A DNA stretch of 19,305 nucleotides, taken from the NCBI GenBank assembly GCA_018376005.1, contig JAHACE010000008.1, forward strand, positions 1 through 19,305, read 5' to 3'. The translations under genes and the position numbers were made by a program. Position 1 is the first letter of the stretch. Every line of letters begins with the position of its first letter. The notes beneath the pieces were generated by a model. That model was not told where the DNA came from, searched no databases, and was given only the letters and a program-made list of their open reading frames with translations. Source of the DNA: Atopobium sp. (GTDB taxonomy: Bacteria; Actinomycetota; Coriobacteriia; Coriobacteriales; Atopobiaceae). Positions 13,865-19,305 of the stretch are shown here, piece by piece.

Positions 13865-15052
13865 CTACTTCTTTGTCAGTCTTGCAATGAGCTGATCAAC
13901 CTCGGCATCAGTCATTCCAGCGTCGGTCAGATACTTACGAGCACCAGCCGCGTAATCTAAACCGTCAAGCGAGCCACCCAGAGGCTGCCCACCAACACAA
14001 AGAGCAATGTCATTGAATTTAACCTCTACAACAGCATCGTAGCGAGCTTTGTCGTTCTTCTCGCTAATACCGTAATAATTGTCATAAGTGGCCATATAGT
14101 CATCGCGCATTTCCTCATACGATGCACCACAAAGACCTTCAAGCAAAGCGCAAGTAAAGCCCGTGCGATCCTTGCCTTCCGTGCAGTGAGTAAGATACGG
14201 TCCCTCATGCTTAATCATCTCGCGCAAGCCTGCAACCAGACGCTCAGCATACTTTTTACTACGATAATTTGCATTCAAGTCCAAAGCAGTAACGTTTCCG
14301 GCCTCATATAGTCCCTTATGCCAAGAAACATCGTAATCGGCTTTCTGGTAATAACCCTCAATCTCTTCATTGCTATCAGCAAGATCCAAAATGTATTGAA
14401 CGCCACATTTTTGAGCAAGCTCAGCAGCGTAAGGTGCACGATTGTTCTGGTTATCAATAGGTGATGCCGAACGATACATCACATTCTCTGCCATGTTTCC
14501 GCCCCTCATAGCACGGAAGTTAGCAAAGACCTCGTCACTTGCATAGTCGGAACGATTTTTAGTGTATGTTGCGCCAAGAGCCTTTTGAACTGTTGCGTAT
14601 TTTTGCTTCTCGTGCAGAGTTACGGTACCGGTATCGCCCTCTTTAAGACCGGCGGTTTCCCACAGAGGGTCTCCGTTGTTCACGCATACGTCAATATGAG
14701 GATATCCGGGATACCCGCTAATCAAAGCCTCACCAGTCTTAGTATAGTAGCCGTTATAGTACGGAATATCGGTAAGCTTGTAGCCGTTGCTAAACGTAAC
14801 ATCCACGCTATCGCCAAACTCAAAGCCCATCTTATTAAAGTCCTCGATGGTAATATCCAGATAAACACCACCAAACTTGGTCTCATGCGTAGCAGCAAGC
14901 GCCCCTGTTGTAAGTTCTTTCTGCTGCGTTTGCTCCGCGGGCTTGTTCTCTTGCTGAGAAGGTGCAACGTTGCACCCTACCAACATAAACGAGAGCACCA
15001 GAGCCATGAACATACTCAAAACCGCAGTAAACCGCTTCTGTAACTTTTGCAT
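13865..15052 (-). CDS. Lipoprotein tyrosine phosphatase with N-terminal SAM-hydroxide-adenosyltransferase-like beta domain
   Basis: The 395-residue protein starts with a lipoprotein signal peptide (KLQKRF, hydrophobic 8-24, lipobox LVGC with C27) and a Gln/Glu-rich linker, so it is anchored outside the cell membrane. Residues about 58-150 (GGVYLDITIEDFNKMGFEFG, SNGYKLTDIPYYNGY, GDTGTVTLHEK) look like the C-terminal barrel domain of SAM-hydroxide adenosyltransferases. Residues about 170-390 are a tyrosine-phosphatase domain of the Y_phosphatase3 type, with P-loop HCTEGKDRTG (C290, R296). It probably dephosphorylates phosphotyrosine or a phosphorylated small molecule outside the membrane. The start ATG 15050-15052 has AGAGG 6 nt upstream, and the spacer itself is GGCGAGAA. 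It has its own terminator and operator-like dyad, so it is a separate unit from the PTS operon. Confidence 0.83.
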   Translation of the reverse strand: MQKLQKRFTAVLSMFMALVLSFMLVGCNVAPSQQENKPAEQTQQKELTTGALAATHETKFGGVYLDITIEDFNKMGFEFGDSVDVTFSNGYKLTDIPYYNGYYTKTGEALISGYPGYPHIDVCVNNGDPLWETAGLKEGDTGTVTLHEKQKYATVQKALGATYTKNRSDYASDEVFANFRAMRGGNMAENVMYRSASPIDNQNNRAPYAAELAQKCGVQYILDLADSNEEIEGYYQKADYDVSWHKGLYEAGNVTALDLNANYRSKKYAERLVAGLREMIKHEGPYLTHCTEGKDRTGFTCALLEGLCGASYEEMRDDYMATYDNYYGISEKNDKARYDAVVEVKFNDIALCVGGQPLGGSLDGLDYAAGARKYLTDAGMTDAEVDQLIARLTKK

Positions 15053-15085
15053 TTCTCGCCTCTTTTCTCTTGTTTCTGCATGTCA

Positions 15086-15107
15086 AAAGCACAGTGCTTT
15101 AACTATA
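15086..15107 (-). promoter_or_regulatory. Operator-like dyad and -10 box before the lipoprotein phosphatase
   Basis: A perfect 7-1-7 dyad, AAAGCAC-A-GTGCTTT, spans 15086-15100 and lies next to TATAGT (minus strand, 15102-15107), a plausible -10. The dyad would overlap the transcription start, suiting a repressor. No good -35 is present; the position 5-13 nt upstream of the -10 is occupied by the word TGGCGAGAA (15112-15120). Confidence 0.45.
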
Positions 15108-15118
15108 TGTCTGGCGAG

Positions 15119-15148
15119 AAACCCCACCTGTTAAAACGGGTAGGGTTT
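15119..15148 (-). terminator. Possible terminator of the PIN toxin unit
   Basis: AAACCC at 15119-15124 pairs with GGGTTT at 15143-15148; after one mismatch five more pairs form around a 6-nt loop. It lies 55 nt after the PIN gene stop. The tail on the minus strand is only TTT followed by CTCGCC, so termination would be weak. Confidence 0.35.
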
Positions 15149-15202
15149 ACATGAACGGTTAAGTTTTATCGGTGGGTGGAGAAAGGTGATAAGGTCATCA
15201 AT

Positions 15203-15688
15203 TTAAAATATAAAATTAAAATTTCTCATAAATTCAAAATTATCAATACAATCAATATTAAATTGATCACAGACATTAGGGATTTTAATTTTATTCTTTG
15301 AGTTACTGCTTACTTCATTTGTAACTAAAACATAATTGTTCAATTTAGCCTCAGCACACAGCCATGCATCTGCGCGAGACTGATTCTCAAATTCCGCAAT
15401 CGCTTCTTTTGTATACCCAGCATTTTTTGCCCAGTCTATAATTTCTAAATAGTCAGGCAAAATATTTTTAGATGTTTTCATTGGCTTATATGACTTTAAA
15501 GAGTCAAACCATTTTTTTAAAGCATCGTCTTTACGCCTAATTTCATCAAGAACAGTTTCATGAATTACAACATCCTTATTAACAATATGTGACTCCATCT
15601 TATCCCAAAAACTTGGAAAGAGGTCAAGCGGATAAGCCTTCATTCCATAGATCCAATAATTTGAGTCGAGAAGATATACGGTAGACAT
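15203..15688 (-). CDS. DUF4411 family PIN-like RNase toxin
   Basis: The 161-residue protein begins STVYLLDSNYWIYGMKAYPLD, a hallmark of DUF4411 PIN-fold proteins. The acidic cluster expected of PIN RNases is visible: D8, E44/E49 in IHETVLDEIRRK, D107 in QSRADAWLCAEA and E125 near LVTNE. PIN toxins cleave RNA, often tRNA or mRNA. Its ATG follows the stop of the upstream regulator/protease gene with no gap (TAGATG), so it is translationally coupled to it, the arrangement of a toxin-antitoxin pair. The gene is very AT-rich, unlike the core genes. Function is by family only, but the active-site residues are kept. Confidence 0.85.
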   Translation of the reverse strand: MSTVYLLDSNYWIYGMKAYPLDLFPSFWDKMESHIVNKDVVIHETVLDEIRRKDDALKKWFDSLKSYKPMKTSKNILPDYLEIIDWAKNAGYTKEAIAEFENQSRADAWLCAEAKLNNYVLVTNEVSSNSKNKIKIPNVCDQFNIDCIDNFEFMRNFNFIF

Positions 15689-16840
15689 CTAAGATACCTT
15701 CTCAAAAAATTTATTGAAACTATTTATATTCATGCATGTCAAATCTGCCGCATCGCGATAACTAATAAAACCCGAATTAACTGCAGACCATATGGCATCG
15801 GAAAAAACATTTCCTAAGCGATATTGCTTAGTTCTGTAGTAATTTCCGCCACTATTAGTTTTTTTAATAGGGCTAAGCGTAGATTTATATTTTTTATACA
15901 GCTCAAAAAAACTCTCACGATTAACTAAATCTAAATCAAGAATACGACGTGCAACTACAATAAAATTGACCTTAAGATGCTGGGCGATTATTTTAGTTTT
16001 ATTGTAGATGTTTGTATTGGACTCATTCCAATACTTTAAAATTAAGTCAGCAGGAACTAAAAATTCTGCAGCGACGCCATTACAAAATTTTTCAATGGAA
16101 TTACTATCGGATTCTTCTTCGTCATTAGGATTGCTAACTCCTGTTTGAGCATATGCTAAATGTGCAAGCTCATGAACTAGTGTAAAAATTTGTGCAGTTT
16201 TAGCATCTCTTCCATTAATGAAGATTAACGGAGCTTTTTTATCTGCCAAAACAAAACCACGAAATTCACTTACATTCAGTGGTCTAGAAGTATTATCTTT
16301 TACCACTCCATTTACAATAACGGCAATGCCAAGACTTTCTATCTTATCTTTTAAGAATTTAAACGCTTCATCCACCGTTTTAAATTTTGTTGCCCAGTCG
16401 TTTTCCAGCTTTAATAAAGAATGGAGCTTACTAGATAAGCTACTAATATTTTCTTTATCCATTTCGAGTGCCGCAAAAGATCCTACGAAATTAACATCTT
16501 CATATTTCTCATGAGAGAAATAATCTTTCATCCACTCTTGGCGTCTTTTCATCAAACTAATTGTGTCATATAGCTCAGGACTGGGCTCGACAGTAGATAC
16601 ATCATCTACTGTTCTAAAATCTGCAATCTGTAAATTAAAGTCAGGCATTTGATCAGAGAACAAGTCAGATAGGCTTACATGCGTGAGTGCCGCAAACCTC
16701 TTCATTTGATTAATTGTGGGAGAATGAGTGCCTTCGAACCACTGATCAAATTTAGGAAATTTTTTTACTATCTCGTCTTTGTTTATATTACTGCGCTTCG
16801 CAGCCCATAAACAAACTTCTTTATTTAGTTGATTCTGCAT
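15689..16840 (-). CDS. XRE-type regulator fused to ImmA/IrrE metallopeptidase (antitoxin partner)
   Basis: The 383-residue protein has an N-terminal divergent XRE-like helix-turn-helix (about 8-62, WAAKRSNINKDEI...SLSDLF). Its central COG2856 Zn-peptidase domain carries HELAH at 223-227 and a third ligand, probably E250, in EKFCNGVAAEFLVP. A C-terminal region follows (about 290-383). Family members paired with DUF4411 PIN proteins act as their antitoxin or sensor; in related ImmA/IrrE proteins the peptidase cleaves a repressor on a stress signal. GGAGGGG lies 8 nt before the ATG at 16838-16840. The helicase gene ends 64 nt upstream on the same strand without a visible terminator, so a three-gene operon is possible, although a TATAAA box at 16897-16902 could start a separate transcript. 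Confidence 0.87.
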   Translation of the reverse strand: MQNQLNKEVCLWAAKRSNINKDEIVKKFPKFDQWFEGTHSPTINQMKRFAALTHVSLSDLFSDQMPDFNLQIADFRTVDDVSTVEPSPELYDTISLMKRRQEWMKDYFSHEKYEDVNFVGSFAALEMDKENISSLSSKLHSLLKLENDWATKFKTVDEAFKFLKDKIESLGIAVIVNGVVKDNTSRPLNVSEFRGFVLADKKAPLIFINGRDAKTAQIFTLVHELAHLAYAQTGVSNPNDEEESDSNSIEKFCNGVAAEFLVPADLILKYWNESNTNIYNKTKIIAQHLKVNFIVVARRILDLDLVNRESFFELYKKYKSTLSPIKKTNSGGNYYRTKQYRLGNVFSDAIWSAVNSGFISYRDAADLTCMNINSFNKFFEKVS

Positions 16841-16904
16841 TCACACCACCCCTCCCTCAAGAAATAGCTAATATGATAAACACCCTAATGAATGTATTTA
16901 TAGA

Positions 16905-18617
16905 TTATTTCATGATATAACAATAACACTTTAAATATTCCCTCAAGGCATCATCCACTACATACACATGCGTTCCGTAGATGCCTCGAGTAAGAAGAAC
17001 GTAGTAGATGTTCTTGATGTATTGGGTTAGCTGCTCAGCAGTTGCTCCACCCTTACCCTTTTTGTCAAAGTAGTGGTCTTTATCGCCAATTAGTCTTCCG
17101 GTTATCGGATCTAGCTTTAAATCTGGACCAATAATTACGTACGAGTAGCTTAAATCATACCCCTGGGCTGTATGAACACATCCGACTTCCTGAGCATATA
17201 TCGGATTAGCCACTCCATTACCAACCCAGTTAGCAAGCATAGAATTCCATCTGAACGACTTGTCTCCTATAACAATATCTTTCAGAGGGGAAGCGACTGG
17301 TTTACCTTTTGTTTTCCAATCCCATGCATATCCAGCAAGCATTCTTGTCAGATTATGTTCTGATAATTTCTGTTCAAAACTATCTGTGAAATCATCTATT
17401 GAGTCATGAAGGACAAACTCATAGTTATCAAATGTTCTTCTCGCGGGGTGTTTATCATTCAGAATGTCTGAAATGTAATTCAGGTATTCCGCTCCACCTT
17501 GAACTCTCATTTGATTTTCTAGTCTAATAGGATGCCTAAGGGCATCTCCAAGTTTTTCTTCAAACGAGTTAGGGTCGATATCCGCAGGCTTAATTGACTG
17601 TGATGCATCGTAAAAGAAGATTGGAAGTTTAGTGAGCTTTAATGCCCAATCTAACTGTGTGGATTCTTTTGGCAAACCAAGCTTTTTATTTACTTCATCA
17701 TAGCTGCCAAAAGCAGTAATCCCTCGACGTGCCGTTAAACGATGTGACTCATCAATGAGCAGAATATCAAATGGTTTCTCTACCTCGGGGTTATAGCCAA
17801 ATTTGGGATTTGCCAAGTCATTGGGTCCAATAACATCCCTTGCATTGAGTCCGCCAACGCCCTTTAACGACTTCTTTAAAGTTGCTCTTAAGGAGGTCAT
17901 AGGTTCAACAATTTTGATATTCAAGTCTTTGAACTTCTCGTCATCACGAAGAGCTTTTAATAGATAGATAGCAAGAATCGTCTTACCTGTACCAGGCATT
18001 CCTTGGACAACGATAGGTTTGGCTTTTGACAGGTCAGATTCAATTGCAGAATAAATTTTATTAAGAGCAACTCGCTGATCAACCGACAAGCTTTTGTAAG
18101 GAGAGTATTTAAATACTTCCGATTCTTCAATTTCGCTGATAGTCTTATCTGCTAACTCCATCCTACGGAGCTCTTCCCAAAGATCATCAAACATTGATTC
18201 ATACTTTTCTTTAGAAAAGTAATTTAAGTTGCTATGACCTTCGTTTTTATTAGTGAGCTTATAGACTCCATCAGCAGCCATAAGACCAATCAGACGATTT
18301 TCATAATCCTTAATAACTGACTGGTTAAACTCTTGATTAAAAATAATATTTACACTGGTAAATAAATCCTTTTCGGAATTTTTACTATGCTGAGACATAC
18401 GCTCACTAACACTTGTGGTCTCACCCACATAAGCACTTTTTTGGCGAGGATTATCGTTAGCCAAAATATAAACCATTGGCCAGTTTTGAACTTTATCATC
18501 ATCCAATTGAAGAGAAGAGATTTCAATTCCTTGAGTCGGAGTAAATCGACACCGGTCAACAAAAAACGGAGCTCCTTGAGGAGACTCTGCATCTGACTTT
18601 GTATCGATTACTTTCAT
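16905..18617 (-). CDS. GIY-YIG nuclease fused to DUF2075 (SF1-like) helicase, probable defence protein
   Basis: The 570-residue protein carries a GIY-YIG nuclease at about 47-120 (MVYILANDN, SAYVGET at 61-67, R73, E106 in ENRLIGL). It is followed by a DUF2075/Schlafen-3-like helicase. The helicase has Walker A GMPGTGKT at 206-213, Walker B ILLIDESHR at 285-293, AQGYDLSYSYVIIGPD at 484-499 and LLTRG at 541-545. The combination suggests an ATP-driven enzyme that moves along nucleic acid and cuts it. It is found in defence islands, but no defined target is known to me. The start at 18615-18617 is used because a GGTGGGGA site lies about 7 nt upstream and the protein proper begins here; the frame stays open for 9 codons upstream. 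All nuclease and ATPase residues seem present. Confidence 0.85.
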   Translation of the reverse strand: MKVIDTKSDAESPQGAPFFVDRCRFTPTQGIEISSLQLDDDKVQNWPMVYILANDNPRQKSAYVGETTSVSERMSQHSKNSEKDLFTSVNIIFNQEFNQSVIKDYENRLIGLMAADGVYKLTNKNEGHSNLNYFSKEKYESMFDDLWEELRRMELADKTISEIEESEVFKYSPYKSLSVDQRVALNKIYSAIESDLSKAKPIVVQGMPGTGKTILAIYLLKALRDDEKFKDLNIKIVEPMTSLRATLKKSLKGVGGLNARDVIGPNDLANPKFGYNPEVEKPFDILLIDESHRLTARRGITAFGSYDEVNKKLGLPKESTQLDWALKLTKLPIFFYDASQSIKPADIDPNSFEEKLGDALRHPIRLENQMRVQGGAEYLNYISDILNDKHPARRTFDNYEFVLHDSIDDFTDSFEQKLSEHNLTRMLAGYAWDWKTKGKPVASPLKDIVIGDKSFRWNSMLANWVGNGVANPIYAQEVGCVHTAQGYDLSYSYVIIGPDLKLDPITGRLIGDKDHYFDKKGKGGATAEQLTQYIKNIYYVLLTRGIYGTHVYVVDDALREYLKCYCYIMK

Positions 18618-18680
18618 ACTCCATCCCCACCCAGAAGTTAACAAATTGATTGTACTGCTAACAGGGATGATGCAACTACC

Positions 18681-18977
18681 TTAACTCTCTCTTGTGCCCG
18701 TAAACACAAAGTCTCGGTTAGCAATGTGGGCAATGCCTTGAATGGTGTCGCCCTCAACAGAGCCACCGACGGCAAAGATAACGGGACCAACAAAAGACTC
18801 AAGCTTGCCGCCAAAGGTAAACGAGTTGTCGGTAACCTTGCCGTTCTCAATATCAATCTGGACACCCATGGCAGTCAGAGAACCAGTGAGTTTCTCGCCA
18901 GAGGTGATGAAAACAGCGGTACCCTCTTTGGCTCCAACGGGAGAATCCATTTGAATCTTGTATGTTCCGTCGATCAT
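18681..18977 (-). CDS. Small beta-rich conserved protein of unknown function
   Basis: A 98-residue protein, MIDGTYKIQMDSPVGAKEG..., made of alternating short strands and turns (GTAVFITSGEKLTGSL, IENGKVTDNSFTFGGKL, VGGSVEGDTIQGIAHI, FVFTGTRES). It resembles small lipocalin-like or up-and-down beta domains that occur beside oxidoreductase genes. No catalytic residues, signal peptide or membrane segment are seen. ATG at 18975-18977 has AGAGG 4 nt upstream. It is divergent from the hydroxyacyl-CoA dehydrogenase-like gene at 19247. A copy of TGGCGAGAA (18892-18900) lies inside, encoding SGEKL. Coding status is likely from start, ribosome site and composition; function unknown. Confidence 0.7.
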   Translation of the reverse strand: MIDGTYKIQMDSPVGAKEGTAVFITSGEKLTGSLTAMGVQIDIENGKVTDNSFTFGGKLESFVGPVIFAVGGSVEGDTIQGIAHIANRDFVFTGTRES

Positions 18978-18993
18978 GATGCCTCTATTCTGT

Positions 18994-19010
18994 CCAGGTG
19001 TTATACCTGG
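18994..19010 (-). promoter_or_regulatory. Palindrome over a -10-like box before the 98-residue gene
   Basis: CCAGGT-N5-ACCTGG is a perfect inverted repeat. On the minus strand its centre reads TATAAC, a fair -10 box, 23 nt before the start codon region. No clear -35 is present. It may be an operator; in plus-strand RNA it forms a small hairpin followed by TGTTTTG, a weaker terminator-like reading. Confidence 0.4.
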
Positions 19011-19142
19011 TGTTTTGTTGGGTTGCAGCCAATAGACTGCGGCGAAACCAGCTGTTGCTTGTACGCATCTATTCTACCCAAGAAGTGTGAGTGATAGATG
19101 TGGTTTCTCGCCAAGGGGTGATTTGTAGGGTTTGAATGAAAG

Positions 19143-19157
19143 TTGGAAATTTTCCAA
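19143..19157. promoter_or_regulatory. Operator-like dyad in divergent intergenic region
   Basis: TTGGAAA-T-TTTCCAA is a perfect 7-1-7 dyad, about 90 nt before the start of the plus-strand dehydrogenase-like gene and 165 nt before the minus-strand small gene. The 269-bp region also holds two copies of TTCTCGCCA (19105-19113, 19216-19224). GATAAT near 19198 could be a plus-strand -10 but lacks a good -35. Confidence 0.4.
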
Positions 19158-19246
19158 ACGAATGCTTGGCGGGGATTTTCTGGGGTATAGAGATGGTAGA
19201 TAATTTGCGCGGCACTTCTCGCCACGCTTGTAGAAAGGAACGTCCT

Positions 19247-19305
19247 ATGGACATTTCACAGGTTAAGAAAGTTGTAGTTGCTGGCGGCGGCGTTTTGGGC
19301 AGCCA
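19247..19305 (+). CDS. 3-hydroxyacyl-CoA dehydrogenase-like NAD-binding protein, N-terminus only
   Basis: Nineteen codons are visible. They give MDISQVKKVVVAGGGVLGS, a Rossmann-fold start whose GGGVLGS loop is typical of 3-hydroxyacyl/3-hydroxybutyryl-CoA dehydrogenases, which reversibly oxidise 3-hydroxyacyl-CoA with NAD. AAAGGA lies 8 nt upstream of ATG 19247-19249. The rest is outside the window, so other NAD-dependent families remain possible. Confidence 0.65.
   Translation, partial: MDISQVKKVVVAGGGVLGS

Larger units (their letters stand above)
785..19224. repeat. Dispersed short word TGGCGAGAA, ten copies
   Basis: Read by eye, TGGCGAGAA starts on plus at 785, 5451, 8389, 13288, 13797 and 15112. 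On minus (as TTCTCGCCA) it lies at 8406, 18892, 19105 and 19216. The 8-base core GGCGAGAA also occurs on minus at 1074 and 15053. Variants ending GAGAAACC occur at 2559, 9463 and 11070. Several copies continue as AAACC, and others as AGATCG. Copies lie in four genes in different frames, in intergenic DNA and in both arms of a terminator. Random expectation for a 9-mer on both strands of 19.3 kb is about 0.15. Confidence 0.7.

Noticed and set aside
1..19305. tRNA, rRNA, insertion sequence or phage genes
   Set aside because: No cloverleaf, rRNA segment, transposase, integrase or flanking target duplications were recognised in any intergenic region.

Overview
The window looks like the chromosome of a low-to-mid GC actinobacterium of the class Coriobacteriia (Atopobium/Lancefieldella/Olsenella-like). 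The pointers are a single-chain TsaB-RimI-TsaD fusion directly upstream of a glutamine-dependent NAD synthetase, several cellobiose-class PTS genes with good Shine-Dalgarno sites, and GC-rich housekeeping genes beside AT-rich accessory genes. This assignment is inference from gene content. Almost everything lies on the minus strand; only the AbiF unit and the last partial gene are on plus.

Layout. 1-3175 (-): tsaB-rimI-tsaD fusion coupled to nadE, which runs off the left edge. 3355-4297 (+): an accessory unit with a promoter, a short structured RNA ending in a terminator-like hairpin, and an AbiF/Abi_2 HEPN ribonuclease. 4291-6678 (-): McrBC restriction genes, convergent with abiF, in which mcrB has an out-of-frame internal deletion near its 3' end. 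6849-8310 (-): a stand-alone PTS EIIC paralogue with its own promoter, operator-like palindrome and terminator. 8381-13703 (-): a complete PTS operon in transcription order: LicR-type regulator, EIIA, EIIB, EIIC, MupG-like (DUF871) glycosidase, terminator. 13789-15107 (-): a secreted lipoprotein phosphatase with its own terminator and operator-like dyad. 15203-18617 (-): an AT-rich defence block consisting of a GIY-YIG/DUF2075 helicase, an XRE/ImmA-type metalloprotease regulator and a DUF4411 PIN toxin. 18681-19305: a small beta-rich protein (-) divergent from the start of a 3-hydroxyacyl-CoA dehydrogenase-like gene (+).

How the parts work together. The PTS operon should import and phosphorylate a GlcNAc- or MurNAc-containing disaccharide or beta-glucoside, which the cytosolic MupG-like enzyme then cleaves. 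The second EIIC has no EIIA or EIIB of its own and would have to share them; it also lacks the conserved EIIC histidine. Three defence units (AbiF plus RNA, McrBC, helicase/protease/PIN) flank the sugar genes, so this is an accessory region between core genes.

The signal no single gene explains is a short dispersed motif, TGGCGAGAA. By eye it occurs 10 times in 19.3 kb on either strand, in different reading frames and in intergenic DNA, and it forms the arms of two nearly identical terminators. It resembles in behaviour a DNA-uptake or Chi-like genomic word.
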